64,000 nt of DNA from an uncultured Acidobacteriota bacterium (GCA_903832055.1 CAILAC010000017.1:62001-126000), one strand, 5' to 3'; shown: positions 1 to 8,636, counted from the first letter of the stretch. Notes: generated by a model not told the origin, from the sequence alone. Numbers and translations: made by a program.

Positions 1-344
1 GCGACGAGAAAGATCTGCTCGCGGCTCTCGATGGAGCACGGGCCAGCCATGATGGGAATTTCGTCCCCGCCGATCTTGACCCCATTGTTGAATTCAATGA
101 TGGTGCCCTCAGGACGAAAAGCGCGGCCCGCCAGCTTGTAAGGCGAGCTGATGCGGTGAACGCTGAGCACACCTGCCAGCAGCTTGTACTCCTCGATATC
201 CAGCGTCGAGGTCGGCCCGACTGCGGCGAGAATCGTCTGGGTGGCACCAGTGGTGCGGTGAACGTTGACGCCAGCCTCGACCAGTTTTTCGATGATACTG
301 TCGATCTGTTCTTCAGTTGCTAGTTCCTGCATTGCTACGATCAT
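1..344 (-). CDS. aroF: 3-deoxy-7-phosphoheptulonate (DAHP) synthase, N-terminal part (cut by window edge)
   Basis: First enzyme of the shikimate pathway: it condenses phosphoenolpyruvate and erythrose-4-phosphate. About 114 residues are visible. An N-terminal ferredoxin/ACT-like region runs to about residue 70, including GATQTILAAVG. It is followed by the start of the barrel with the hallmark MAGPCSIES, so this is the type with an N-terminal regulatory domain. The ATG at 344 overlaps the aroQ stop (ATGA, 4 bp), so the two are probably translationally coupled. A second ATG lies at 332. The catalytic barrel continues beyond base 1. Its place at the end of a trp/aro operon links pathway entry with the chorismate and tryptophan branches. 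Confidence 0.93.
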   Translation of the reverse strand, partial: MIVAMQELATEEQIDSIIEKLVEAGVNVHRTTGATQTILAAVGPTSTLDIEEYKLLAGVLSVHRISSPYKLAGRAFRPEGTIIEFNNGVKIGGDEIPIMAGPCSIESREQIFLV

Positions 345-682
345 TGCCTATTCCCCGTCTCGGGCGACTGCACGCCTGCTTCATGGCCCTGCACTGCGGC
401 GAGGGCATTTCTCTGGCTGGCCAACTCATTTCTCTGGAGGGCGCGCATAACGTCAATAATGCGCTCGAAGATATGCGTCAGTTCAATGTCCGGCAGTGGT
501 CCCTGGTTGGCTGCGCGTACATTTTCGTAGATCAGCTTTTCCCGGGCCGGTTCGTAGATGGGCAACGAAGTCGCCACCTTCAAACGGCCCGCCTCGAGAG
601 CCGTCTCAGCGCGTTGGCTGAGCAGGGCTACCAGTTGGCGGTCCAGCTCATCAATCTGTTTCCGCAATTCTTCTAACGTCAT
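341..682 (-). CDS. aroQ: Chorismate mutase, AroQ type
   Basis: Converts chorismate to prephenate, the first step towards Phe and Tyr. The 113-residue protein is predicted all-helical and begins with the AroQ signature LRKQIDELDRQLVALLSQR. The later conserved helices include EPAREKLIYENVR and HIFERIIDVMRAL, as expected for a monofunctional AroQ of 90-110 residues. The C-terminal 25 residues are Gln/Ala rich and look like an extension. It overlaps aroF by 4 bp and lies 150 bp downstream of trpA. Placing it beside a DAHP synthase with an N-terminal regulatory domain is common, and the two proteins may form a complex (inference). Confidence 0.92.
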   Translation of the reverse strand: MTLEELRKQIDELDRQLVALLSQRAETALEAGRLKVATSLPIYEPAREKLIYENVRAANQGPLPDIELTHIFERIIDVMRALQRNELASQRNALAAVQGHEAGVQSPETGNRQ

Positions 683-832
683 GTTTGCCTCGTCCTGTTC
701 CTGTTCAGGGTGCGTGATCAGGAGAAATAAGTTCAGCCAATTTTTACGGCGACCTGGGCTCGGGAGCTGAAGCCAAAGAGCGCCTGTGAAGGGTTCGTCG
801 GCGGTTGCGGGAGACTTTCCCCGACTTCCGCG

Positions 833-1657
833 TTAAAGGGCCTGCACCGGATACGGCTGGCGCAGACCCTTGATAAATCGAGCCACTGCACCTGGTGCGT
901 CCTCTTCAGTTGATCTTTCAATCAACTCAACGATTGCGCTGCCGATGACCGCCGCATCTGCGAATTCGCCCACCTTGGTGACGTGATCCGCGTTGGAGAT
1001 GCCGAACCCGACGGCTACCGGCAGCCTGGTCCAGCGTCGAATTCGTTCCACCAGCGCGGCTGCGTCTGCGGCCACGCTTTGCTGCTTGCCGGTGATTCCG
1101 GTGCGCGAAATTGCGTACACAAAACCCTGGGAGTGCTCGGCGATAGCCTTGAGGCGCTCATCGGGACTGGTTGGCGCGGCAAGGAAGATCGGGGCCAGAT
1201 TCACCCGCTTCATCTCAGCCAGATACTCTCCCGCTTCTTCGACAATCATGTCGGTGAGCAGCACTCCGTCGGCGCCGGCATCGGCAGCCGCATCAGCAAA
1301 CCTGCTCAGGCCAAAGCGCAGAATTGGGTTCAGATAGGAGAAAATCACCAGGCCAGCATGCGGGCGGGCCGCGCGCAACTCTTTGGCGAGAGCGAGCACG
1401 TCTTTGAGTCGAGTACCGCGGGCGAGAGCGCGTTCGCTGGCGCGCTGAATCACCGGGCCATCGGCGAGCGGATCACTGAAAGGCACACCCAGCTCAATCA
1501 CATCTGCGCCGGCGTCGATTGCAGCCAGGGCGATGTCGCGCGTAGCGGACAGGTCAGCGCCTTCGGCGGCTGCGTGAGTCAGTCGCGGGGAGAGGCCGGT
1601 GTCGCCTGCAGTGAGGTAAACAACGAGGCCGGGATGTTGCTGGAATAGGATTGCCAT
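833..1657 (-). CDS. trpA: Tryptophan synthase alpha subunit
   Basis: Cleaves indole-3-glycerol phosphate to indole and glyceraldehyde-3-phosphate; indole passes to TrpB. The protein has 274 residues. The catalytic pair is visible: Glu55 in IELGVPFSDPLADGP and Asp66 in the same loop, with the same 11-residue spacing as E. coli Glu49/Asp60. The phosphate-binding end has VAVGFGISNADHV and AAVIGSAIVE. Compared with E. coli there appears to be an insertion of about 16 residues between the first strand and helix (around residues 22-38, Ala/Thr/Asp rich). It starts 38 bp after the trpB stop, in the same operon. Confidence 0.97.
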   Translation of the reverse strand: MAILFQQHPGLVVYLTAGDTGLSPRLTHAAAEGADLSATRDIALAAIDAGADVIELGVPFSDPLADGPVIQRASERALARGTRLKDVLALAKELRAARPHAGLVIFSYLNPILRFGLSRFADAAADAGADGVLLTDMIVEEAGEYLAEMKRVNLAPIFLAAPTSPDERLKAIAEHSQGFVYAISRTGITGKQQSVAADAAALVERIRRWTRLPVAVGFGISNADHVTKVGEFADAAVIGSAIVELIERSTEEDAPGAVARFIKGLRQPYPVQAL

Positions 1658-1695
1658 TCAGTCGAAATATCCGGGCCGGTCAAAAATTGCCGCGA

Positions 1696-2931
1696 CTAAA
1701 GACCCTGGGCCCCCTGGATGTTCAACTCGCGAGCGATGATGTTCATGTCCTTGTCGCCGCGACCAGAGAGGTTGACTACTAGTATGTCATGGGAGGCCAT
1801 GCCGGGCGCAATTCTCATACATTCAGCGACGGCATGCGCGGATTCCAGAGCTGGCAAGATTCCTTCGGTCCGAGCCAGCTTCACCACCGCTTCAAGTACA
1901 TGGGCATCGTCGGCAGAGACATATTCGGCACGCCCGCAATCATGCAATGCCGCATGTTCCGGACCCACCGTGGCGTAATCGAGACCGGCCGACACTGAGT
2001 GCGTGAGTGAAACCTGGCCGTCTTCATCCTGCAAGACGTACGAATACGTACCCTGGAGAACGCCCGGACTGCCGCCCGAAAACCGCGCTGCATGATCGCC
2101 GAGCGCCTTTCCGCGGCCCCCAGCCTCAACACCGATAAGACGAACGGCTTTGTCGCCCAGAAACTGGTGAAATGCGCCGATGGCGTTGGAACCGCCGCCA
2201 ACACAGGCGAGGATGGCCGTAGGCAGACGGCCCTCTTTTTCGAGAATCTGCTGGCGCATCTCGATGCCGATGACGCGGTTGAAGTCGCGCACCATGGTCG
2301 GATAGGGGTGCGGCCCGAGCGCCGATCCGAGGATGTAGTACGTATCGCGAACATTGGTGACCCAGTCGCGCAGGGCTTCATTGACCGCGTCCTTGAGGGT
2401 CTTGGAACCGGAGGTGACGCCGCGGACCTGTGCGCCGAGCAGCCGCATGCGCAGCACGTTCAGTTCCTGGCGGCGCATGTCTTCCTCGCCCATGTACACG
2501 ATGCATTCGAGGCCGAGGAGGGCGCAGACGGTGGCGGTGGCCACTCCATGCTGGCCTGCGCCCGTCTCAGCGATGATGCGGCGCTTGCCCATCTTCCTGG
2601 CCAGCAGACCCTGGCCGAGGGCATTGTTAATCTTGTGCGCGCCGGTATGGAGCAGGTCTTCGCGCTTGAGATAGATCTTTGCCCCGCCGAGAGATTCCGT
2701 CAGGCGTTTGGCAAAATAAAGTGGCGTTGGGCGGCCGGCAAAATCCTTGAGCAGCGAGGCTAGTTCGGCCTGGTAGCCAGGATCTGCCTGAGCCTCGGCG
2801 TAGGCCTGCTCCAGCTCCTGCAGCGCGGCCATGAGCGTCTCAGGCACGTAGCGGCCACCGTAGGCGCCAAAGCGGCCGGGGGTATTGGAGGCTGCTTCGG
2901 ATTGCTCCGCTGGATGAATGATGGTTGCCAT
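1696..2931 (-). CDS. trpB: Tryptophan synthase beta subunit
   Basis: PLP enzyme that condenses indole and serine to tryptophan as the partner of TrpA. The protein has 411 residues, normal for the family. Lys100 in [13 protein letters not shown] is the PLP Schiff-base lysine. GGGSNAIG binds the PLP phosphate, and the N-terminal [13 protein letters not shown] is typical of TrpB1. An upstream ATG-less extension in another frame was ignored; the ATG at 2931 fits the family start. A 194-bp gap separates it from the upstream patatin-like gene and could hold an internal promoter, but I recognise none. Confidence 0.97.
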   Translation of the reverse strand: MATIIHPAEQSEAASNTPGRFGAYGGRYVPETLMAALQELEQAYAEAQADPGYQAELASLLKDFAGRPTPLYFAKRLTESLGGAKIYLKREDLLHTGAHKINNALGQGLLARKMGKRRIIAETGAGQHGVATATVCALLGLECIVYMGEEDMRRQELNVLRMRLLGAQVRGVTSGSKTLKDAVNEALRDWVTNVRDTYYILGSALGPHPYPTMVRDFNRVIGIEMRQQILEKEGRLPTAILACVGGGSNAIGAFHQFLGDKAVRLIGVEAGGRGKALGDHAARFSGGSPGVLQGTYSYVLQDEDGQVSLTHSVSAGLDYATVGPEHAALHDCGRAEYVSADDAHVLEAVVKLARTEGILPALESAHAVAECMRIAPGMASHDILVVNLSGRGDKDMNIIARELNIQGAQGL

Positions 2932-3125
2932 TGGTCGAGCCTCCTGCGCATCTGTAGGAAACAGACTGAATCTACAGTGTACAAGGAGCCGGAAACATCC
3001 CAGGGCATTTCCTCTGGCCTTCGTTGCGCCCGATGCAAAAGCAGATGGTCCCGCGCTGCATCGCCAGCGTCAGAATGAACGGCGGCGATGCAGCCCGGGG
3101 GGCTTAACGAAATTGAGGTTGTAAG

Positions 3126-4829
3126 TTACCCCTGAATATCGCGGTTGAACTCCCAATCGAGAACCAGCCCAAGAGCGATATCTGCACCCAGTTGTGCGGG
3201 GTATCTCTCCAGCGGATTGGACAGTTTGTCGCGGAGAATCTGATTCAGCCGGTGCGTCAAGCCGTCCTTCAAAGTGGCAATATCGGCCTTTGGAATGTCT
3301 TTGAGATGCAGTCCGGTCAAGGCCGGGTCGATGGCACGAATCGCCGAGGGCGTGTAGCGGATTGGACCCAGTTCGCCGGGTTGCTGAAAAGCAGGGTTCG
3401 CCAGCAACTTCTGCGCGATCGTACGGCCATAGTCATAGTCGTGGTCGCGAAACGCCTGATCGAAGAATCCGACAAAGGCTGAGACTCCCTCGCCTGCGAG
3501 CTTTGACTTGTCGGCAACGACACCATAGATGCGCATCTTGTCTTTTTCGCCCAGGTTGGCAGTCTTCTCCAATGCCAGAATGCCGTGGAGAAATGCAACC
3601 GCCAGGTCGGTGTCAAGTCCGCCGAGTGTCTTGGCGTCGCCGGCCGTTCCAATCTCTGCCGCGTACTGGATGGCGAGCCGGTCTTCAGCCTGCTGCTGTG
3701 TCTCAGTTGGATCGGCACCCGCATAGAGCAAAGTCAACACCTGCTGTGAAGCTGCTGACAAAACCGCTGGATCAATCGTTCCTGCGATGAGCGCATCTGC
3801 CAGACCCCTGGCGCGTTGATCCAACAGGTCAATCTGATCGTTGATTTTCTGCGAATTGATCCAGTCGCGAAAGACCGACTGGCCCATATAGATATCCACC
3901 AGTCGCTTGCCGACAGTGAGCATATTGGCGCTGGCCTCGGTCAGTTCGAGGTTCTGCTCGCCCAGCATCGCCGAGGGAGAAGCGAAGAGATAAAAGCGGT
4001 TCTCCGTCGCCAAATGCTTGTCGTTTTTATCGACCAGATTCTTGGCCATTCCGAGGGGCTGATTTTGCAGCACTCCGCCGTCGGTGTAGGTGAAGGTATA
4101 GGGATCAGTTGGGAAGGCGACCAGAGTATCTGAAGGTTCATAGTCAGCCTGGGAGCGAACCAGGTCTTTGGTCCGGAAAGCCACAGGAAATGCACCGCAG
4201 GCTACGGCTGCTTCGCTGATCTCTTTCCAGGGCGCAAAGGAGCGGTCTGCGGCAGAGAACGACCGCAGCATCTGGTCACTGAAATCGGTGTAGAGAAACT
4301 GCCCGCCCCCAAAAAGCTGGTATGAGTAATTGATCCCGTTCAGATTGGTCAGGGCCAGGCCGAGACGGATGCCGCGATCCGGATCGATGGCATTGTGTGC
4401 GCCGCCGTTCTGCGGAATCTGTCCGTTCTCGTCCTGCTGGGCAAGAGTATTTTTCGAAATCTGTTTAATCAGGTTAGACGACAGCAGAGACAACAACGCC
4501 GGGTCTCCATCCGGCAAGGGCTTGTCCTCGGTATTGAGAAGACCCGCGAGGCTGATGCCCTTGACCCAGCAGTTGTACAGCGGGTTGTTGTAGGCATCAA
4601 CGAAATCATCTTTTGCATACAGCAGTTTCTGAGACACAATCGCCGCAGTCATGCCCCCGGCGGAGGCGCCCGTGAGCACATCAATGCGAATAAAGTCGCC
4701 ATTGACGATGGTGTCAGGGTGCTGGTTGTGCTGCCGGATGGCGTCGAGAATCTCGTAGGTTGCGCCAGCCTCGTAGCTTCCCAGAGATACGGCGCCAGCA
4801 ATCGTGATGGCCAGATATTTTGTAGGCAT
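3126..4829 (-). CDS. Patatin-like phospholipase/acylhydrolase
   Basis: The 567-residue protein has a patatin fold. The nucleophile motif GASAGG places Ser56 in a G-x-S-x-G elbow. The oxyanion-hole glycine segment is at residues 10-22 (IAGAVSLGSYEAG). The second catalytic residue is Asp250 in TDGGVLQNQPLG, the D-G-G dyad motif. Patatins hydrolyse acyl esters of phospholipids or neutral lipids; the substrate here is unknown. No signal peptide is obvious, so it is probably cytoplasmic or membrane associated. It lies in the same direction between trpF (86 bp upstream) and trpB (194 bp downstream), an odd place for a lipase. The region after about residue 300 is unlike classic patatins and may be a family-specific helical domain. 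Confidence 0.86.
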   Translation of the reverse strand: MPTKYLAITIAGAVSLGSYEAGATYEILDAIRQHNQHPDTIVNGDFIRIDVLTGASAGGMTAAIVSQKLLYAKDDFVDAYNNPLYNCWVKGISLAGLLNTEDKPLPDGDPALLSLLSSNLIKQISKNTLAQQDENGQIPQNGGAHNAIDPDRGIRLGLALTNLNGINYSYQLFGGGQFLYTDFSDQMLRSFSAADRSFAPWKEISEAAVACGAFPVAFRTKDLVRSQADYEPSDTLVAFPTDPYTFTYTDGGVLQNQPLGMAKNLVDKNDKHLATENRFYLFASPSAMLGEQNLELTEASANMLTVGKRLVDIYMGQSVFRDWINSQKINDQIDLLDQRARGLADALIAGTIDPAVLSAASQQVLTLLYAGADPTETQQQAEDRLAIQYAAEIGTAGDAKTLGGLDTDLAVAFLHGILALEKTANLGEKDKMRIYGVVADKSKLAGEGVSAFVGFFDQAFRDHDYDYGRTIAQKLLANPAFQQPGELGPIRYTPSAIRAIDPALTGLHLKDIPKADIATLKDGLTHRLNQILRDKLSNPLERYPAQLGADIALGLVLDWEFNRDIQG

Positions 4830-4915
4830 AGAATCCTCCGCGGGGATTCATCTTACCCGAGTTAGCCTGTCAGTGTCGTAGACGATTTCAGTTCGCAATG
4901 AACTCGTCGTATTTC

Positions 4916-5581
4916 TTAACTTTGAAGAGCTGCGGCGGCGCGGGCATGCGCCACAAATGAGCCCACTTTAGCCGGGTCTTTGCGTCCCGGCACAAGCTCG
5001 ACGCCACTGGCCACATCAACACCCCAGGGGCGCAGAGTCCGGACGGCCTCGGCCACATTCGCGGGATGGAGGCCACCAGCAGCGATGAGGCGCAGTTGGC
5101 TTTTGCTTGCAAAGACCGTGGCGCTGGCCGCCTGCCAGTCAAAGGCAATGCCTGTGCCGCCGACAGCGGTGGCCGTGCGGGAGTCGATGAGGATTGCGTC
5201 GATTTCAGGTATCCTGCTGACAATTTGAAGCTGCAAATGACTCTCAGCGCTGAAGTGAAGCACCCGCAGGATGCGCAGTTCAGGGCCATACTTCCCGCGC
5301 AGCAGGCCAGGCAGGTCTGCAGTCTCGTCGGAGTGAAGTTGCACCCCTGTGAGGCCGCACTGGTCTACGGCCACGGCGATGGCTGCAAAATCAGCTTCAA
5401 CGAAGACGCCGATCTTTTCGATGGAAGCCGGCAAACGTGGCGTAATAGCCGCCACCTGCTCGACAGTGACGCGACGCGGGCTGGGTGCAAAGACAAAGCC
5501 AACCGCATCTGCTCCGGCCTCAACCGCAAGCAGCGTATCAGCCAGTGAAGTATTGCCGCAGATCTTGACCCAGAGGCTCAT
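4916..5581 (-). CDS. trpF: Phosphoribosylanthranilate isomerase
   Basis: Third step of tryptophan synthesis after anthranilate: Amadori rearrangement of PRA to CdRP. The protein has 221 residues in a TIM barrel. The N-terminal VKICGNTS carries the catalytic cysteine, VGFVFAPSPRRV is the family signature, GVQLHSDE follows, and Asp in ILIDSRT is the probable general acid. LIAAGGLHPANV and GVDVASGVE form the phosphate site. The ATG at 5581 overlaps the trpC stop by 4 bp (ATGA), so the two are translationally coupled. Confidence 0.96.
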   Translation of the reverse strand: MSLWVKICGNTSLADTLLAVEAGADAVGFVFAPSPRRVTVEQVAAITPRLPASIEKIGVFVEADFAAIAVAVDQCGLTGVQLHSDETADLPGLLRGKYGPELRILRVLHFSAESHLQLQIVSRIPEIDAILIDSRTATAVGGTGIAFDWQAASATVFASKSQLRLIAAGGLHPANVAEAVRTLRPWGVDVASGVELVPGRKDPAKVGSFVAHARAAAALQS

Positions 5582-6414
5582 GGGCGAACCGCTGCCACCC
5601 GCCGCCCTGCATCAATTTCCGCAGCGCCCGCAAGCAACACTTGAAGCGCCATAGCAGGATCGGGCTGGCGCATCAGGCTTTCACCAATGAGAAAGGCATC
5701 AAAGCCGACCGCGCGGAGGCTTGCCAGGTCAGCCGCCGTCGAAATGCCGCTCTCGGCAACGCGGACGCTGCTCGAGGGAATGCGGTCGACGAGTTCCAGT
5801 GAAGTCTCAAGGCGCACCTCAAAGCTACGCAGGTCGCGGTTGTTGACGCCGATGGCGTCAGGAGCTTCAGCAATTGAGAGAGCGCGATCGAGTTCCTCAG
5901 CAGTGTGGACTTCGCAGAGTACATCGAGATCGTAGCCGTGCGCGGCGCGCGTAAACTGCAACAGTTCTTCGTCGGTAAGTGCTGCCACGATGAGCAGGAT
6001 GGCGTCGCCGTGGTGGGCACGCGCCTCGACAATCTGGTATTCGTCAACGGTGAAATCCTTGCGCAGGCAGGGCAAAGCGACAGCCGCCGACGCGAGGGAA
6101 AGATTGAGCAGGCCGCCCTGGAAGTAGGGCTCGTCGGTGAGAACAGAAAGCACGCTGGCACCACCCGCCTCATAACGCGTGGCCAGCCAGGCAACGTCAA
6201 AATCAGCGCGTATGAGGCCTTTGGACGGCGAAGCCTTCTTCAATTCGGCGATGATGGCCGGCCCGCTCGCTGAACGGCTGCGCAATGCATTGGCCCAGCC
6301 GCGGGGCGTGTGGCTGGCGGCGCGGCGCTCCAGCTCTGCCATTGAAACCTGCACTTTGGCGGCAGAGACGGTCGCGCGGGTGGTCGCCAGTATCTTGTCG
6401 AGATGGGTAGACAT
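5578..6414 (-). CDS. trpC: Indole-3-glycerol phosphate synthase
   Basis: Ring-closing decarboxylation of CdRP to indole-3-glycerol phosphate, the substrate of TrpA. The protein has 278 residues. Signatures include IAELKKASPSKG, LRKDFTVDEYQ, AIGVNNRDL and RVAESGI, giving the catalytic lysines and glutamates of the family. The reading frame stays open upstream to 6603, but that part is a translation of the tRNA-Leu gene and its terminator. I therefore place the start at the ATG at 6414, where family homology begins. It is the first gene of the trp/aro operon visible here; trpE, trpG and trpD are not in the window. Confidence 0.96.
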   Translation of the reverse strand: MSTHLDKILATTRATVSAAKVQVSMAELERRAASHTPRGWANALRSRSASGPAIIAELKKASPSKGLIRADFDVAWLATRYEAGGASVLSVLTDEPYFQGGLLNLSLASAAVALPCLRKDFTVDEYQIVEARAHHGDAILLIVAALTDEELLQFTRAAHGYDLDVLCEVHTAEELDRALSIAEAPDAIGVNNRDLRSFEVRLETSLELVDRIPSSSVRVAESGISTAADLASLRAVGFDAFLIGESLMRQPDPAMALQVLLAGAAEIDAGRRVAAVRP

Positions 6415-6471
6415 GCTGCGTTCAGTATAGATTCCAGAGGCGCCAACGCGCTCAGCCCCAGACGCAACAAA

Positions 6472-6499
6472 GCCCCGTTCGCTGTTGCCGAACCGGGGC
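6472..6499 (-). terminator. Rho-independent terminator after tRNA-Leu
   Basis: The stem GCCCCG-TTCG pairs with CGAAC-CGGGGC around a short loop and lies between the tRNA 3' end (6523) and trpC. T-rich sequence flanks both sides (TTTGT on the minus strand, GTTTTTA on the plus strand). Its main likely role is to end the tRNA-Leu transcript before the trp operon. It could also act as an attenuator if transcription continued, but no leader peptide was seen. Confidence 0.7.
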
Positions 6500-6522
6500 G
6501 TTTTTACTTGCTGCTGTAGATT

Positions 6523-6609
6523 TGGTGCCGAAGAGAGGACTTGAACCTCCACACCCTTGCGAGTACATGGACCTGAACCATGCGCGTCTGCCAATTCCGC
6601 CACTTCGGC
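6523..6609 (-). tRNA. tRNA-Leu, anticodon CAG
   Basis: An 87-nt class II tRNA with CCA encoded at 6523-6525. The acceptor strands GCCGAAG and CTTCGGC pair fully, with discriminator base A. The anticodon loop TTCAGGT sits in an ATGG/CCAT stem, giving anticodon CAG, which reads CUG. The long variable arm and GGTTCAAGTCC T-arm are typical of tRNA-Leu. Its minus-strand translation resembles the familiar artefact peptide MAELADAHGSG. Confidence 0.97.
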
Positions 6610-6789
6610 ACGGGCATTGCATCTGGCGTCTAAACCAGATTGGCAGCAAGTTTGAGTTTCGCAAATGCAGCGCCGGGTGTCAAGGATGATGAAACGCTGA
6701 TGATGAGACGCTGGATATGCATTGGGCGGTTATCGCGCTTGAGGAAATTCGAACAAAGAGCACTTGACGGTTTCATTGGTGCGTATTAG

Positions 6790-6811
6790 CTTACGGTAAG
6801 TGGAAACTTAC
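6790..6811. promoter_or_regulatory. Probable ArsR-type operator overlapping the start codon
   Basis: Two overlapping inverted repeats, CTTAC-G-GTAAG (6790-6800) and GTAAGT-GGAA-ACTTAC (6796-6811), cover the GTG start of the ArsR-family gene. ArsR/SmtB regulators usually bind imperfect palindromes at their own promoters, so autoregulation is the simplest reading. A TTGACG (6764-6769) upstream could be a -35 element, but no good -10 at normal spacing is clear. Confidence 0.45.
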
Positions 6812-7108
6812 GCATATTTGCAGCTGGATGCTCTTGGCGACCCGACGCGCCGCGCAATTGTGCAACTGCTGCTTCAGGAAGGCCCGGCGTCTGTGTCGCA
6901 CATTGCCGACGGGTTCCCCATCAGCCGTCCAGCAGTGTCGCAGCATTTGCGGGTACTGAAGGAGGCGGGCCTGGTGGCGGACGAAGCGATCGGGACCCGG
7001 CGAATTTATCACCTGAACCCGCACGGATTTGACAGCCTTCGGGCCTACTTTGAGCAGTTCTGGAGTGAAGCTCTCAACGCGTTTCAACAGAAAGTCGAGG
7101 AACAATAG
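6800..7108 (+). CDS. ArsR-family winged-helix transcriptional regulator
   Basis: A 102-residue protein with an ArsR/SmtB winged helix: LQLDALGDPTRRAIVQLLLQ, then the recognition helix region ISRPAVSQHLRVLKEAGLV, then the wing GTRRIYHLNP. No metal-binding cysteines are present, so it belongs to the non-metal ArsR subgroup that is often paired with an SRPBCC (AHSA1) protein, as here. GTG is the only start that keeps the first helix. No normal SD is seen, so translation may be leaderless. It is the first gene of a three-gene operon with gaps of 4 bp and -4 bp. Confidence 0.92.
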   Translation: METYAYLQLDALGDPTRRAIVQLLLQEGPASVSHIADGFPISRPAVSQHLRVLKEAGLVADEAIGTRRIYHLNPHGFDSLRAYFEQFWSEALNAFQQKVEEQ

Positions 7109-7112
7109 CACA

Positions 7113-7637
7113 ATGTCAATAGCCCCTGATTTGACTTCCACGAACAGCTCTTTTCAAACCGGCGCAACCGTGTCCCCAGTGATTCGCAGCATTCGGGTGC
7201 GGGCAAATGCTGCGCGAGCTTTCGAGGTATTTACCTCTGGAATGGAAACCTGGTGGCCCAGGACGCACCATATCGGCAAATCCCCCATGCGCCGCGCCCT
7301 TGTGGAGGGCTGGGTGGGTGGTCGCTGCTATTCCGAGCAGGAGGATGGTACCGATTGCCCGTGGGGCGAAGTGATTGCGTGGGAGCCACCAACCCGCTTT
7401 GTGATGGCGTGGAAGGTGCGTCCCAACTGGGAGTTTGAGCCCGACCTGAGCAAATGCAGTGAAGTTGAAGTGACGTTTACGGCGCAAGCGGATGGCTCTA
7501 CGGAGGTTGTTCTCAAGCATCATCACTTTGAGCGCCACGGAGAGGGCGGAGCACACATGCAGGCCCAGGTCAGCCAGCAAGGGGGCTGGGGCGGCCTCAT
7601 GCTGCTGTATCAAACCAGCGCGGAGGTGGATGGATGA
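7113..7637 (+). CDS. SRPBCC (AHSA1/START-like) domain protein
   Basis: A 174-residue protein of the Bet v1/AHSA1 fold. Typical segments are RVRANAARAFEVFTSGMETW, GGRCYSEQEDG, WGEVIAWEPPTRFVMAW and EVVLKHHHFERHGEG. The ATG at 7113 directly follows the ArsR stop, whereas the open frame upstream overlaps arsR and is ignored. AHSA1-like proteins paired with ArsR regulators bind small hydrophobic ligands or modulate stress responses; the ligand here is unknown. The last 4 bp overlap the next gene. Confidence 0.88.
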   Translation: MSIAPDLTSTNSSFQTGATVSPVIRSIRVRANAARAFEVFTSGMETWWPRTHHIGKSPMRRALVEGWVGGRCYSEQEDGTDCPWGEVIAWEPPTRFVMAWKVRPNWEFEPDLSKCSEVEVTFTAQADGSTEVVLKHHHFERHGEGGAHMQAQVSQQGGWGGLMLLYQTSAEVDG

Positions 7638-8062
7638 ATTCAACGCGTCTCTTCAGGATCAGTGCTGTTTTTTTTGTGCTCTTTGCCCTCGGCCACACCT
7701 TTGGCTTTCTATCGTTCAAGCCAGCGACTGCAGAGGGGCTGGCGGTGATGCATGCGATGGATGCCGTTCACTTCACAGGCCAGGGAAAAACCTTCAGCTA
7801 CGGGGGCTGGTATCGAGGCTTTGGTCTAACGGCGACCATCAGCATGTTGTTCGAGGCGTTTCTGGCCTGGCACCTGGGGACGATGGCAAAGCGAGCGGCC
7901 CGCGATGTGAAGCCACTTGGCTGGGCCTTTTTCGCCTGGCAGTTGCCGAGCTTGGTACTGTCTTTTCTTTACTTTGGCATTCCGCCGATGGTGCTGTCGA
8001 CGTTGGTCACGGCTCTGATTGCAAGGGCGACTTGGCTTGCACCCAAACCTGCCAACTTGTAA
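7634..8062 (+). CDS. Small integral membrane protein, unknown function
   Basis: A 142-residue protein with about four predicted membrane segments: residues 7-28, a weaker one near 62-82, 96-115 and 118-135. The N-terminal helix contains FFVLFALGHTFGFL, and a His/Gly-rich loop FTGQGKTFSYGGWYRG follows. It overlaps the SRPBCC gene by ATGA and so is the third gene of the ArsR-controlled operon. Similar small membrane proteins occur next to ArsR/SRPBCC pairs, but I know of no characterised function. Confidence 0.75.
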   Translation: MNSTRLFRISAVFFVLFALGHTFGFLSFKPATAEGLAVMHAMDAVHFTGQGKTFSYGGWYRGFGLTATISMLFEAFLAWHLGTMAKRAARDVKPLGWAFFAWQLPSLVLSFLYFGIPPMVLSTLVTALIARATWLAPKPANL

Positions 8063-8148
8063 GCCTGGATTATTTTTGCGACCGGTACTTCAGCGCACCC
8101 AGCCTGCTGGCATAAGCTTGCGCATCCTGTGCAAACACTGTTGCAAAA

Positions 8149-8191
8149 AGCGGCGGGGCAGCTGCGCTCCACGCGCAGCTACCCCGCCGCT
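8149..8191 (-). terminator. Strong terminator between the convergent operon and osmC
   Basis: A stem of about 19 bp (AGCGGCGGGG-AGCTGCGC, with one mismatch) with a 5-nt loop. It is followed on the minus strand by TTTTTGC and on the plus strand by CCTTTTG. It lies just after the OsmC stop and 87 bp after the membrane-protein stop, so it probably ends transcription from both sides. Confidence 0.85.
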
Positions 8192-8204
8192 CCTTTTGAG
8201 TTGC

Positions 8205-8636
8205 CTAGACCAGCTTCGCGTCGAGGATGATTTCGGTGTTGTTGGCGAAGAGCTTGGAGATCGGGCAGCCCGTCTTGGCGCCGGCAGCCGCCGCGTCAAA
8301 GACTTCCTGGGTCGCGCCCGGGACTTCTGCGGTCGTGGTGAGCGTAATCTTGGTGATCGCAAAACCGCCCTCGACCTTGCCCAGCGTGACGGCAGCGTGG
8401 GTTTCGATCTTGGTGGGGGTCAGGCCCGAGCCGCCAAGCTGCGCGCCCAGAGCCATTGAGAAACAGCTCGCGTGCGCCGCTGCGATCAGCTCTTCAGGAG
8501 TGGTGCCGCTGTCTGCGCCTTCAAAGCGGGTTTGGAAAGAGTAGTTTGCGTTGGAGAGAACGCCAGTGGCGGTGCTGATGACGCCTTTGCCTTCTTTGAG
8601 TGAACCGGTCCAGACTGCGCTTGCCTTGCTTGCCAT
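8205..8636 (-). CDS. osmC: OsmC/Ohr-family peroxiredoxin
   Basis: Thiol peroxidase that reduces organic hydroperoxides. The 143-residue protein has both reactive cysteines: Cys58 in AAHASCFSMAL and Cys124 in KTGCPISKLF. The conserved Arg37 lies in TRFEG and acidic residues in TTPEELI. The start at 8636 has AAGGAG at the right distance; the longer frame upstream is not supported. The product resembles the OsmC subfamily (N-terminal KASAVWTGSLKEGKG) more than Ohr. It ends in a strong terminator and appears monocistronic. Confidence 0.93.
   Translation of the reverse strand: MASKASAVWTGSLKEGKGVISTATGVLSNANYSFQTRFEGADSGTTPEELIAAAHASCFSMALGAQLGGSGLTPTKIETHAAVTLGKVEGGFAITKITLTTTAEVPGATQEVFDAAAAGAKTGCPISKLFANNTEIILDAKLV

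Noticed and set aside
6415-6603. N-terminal extension of TrpC
   Set aside because: It is the tRNA-Leu gene and its terminator read as protein; the TrpC family begins after 6414.
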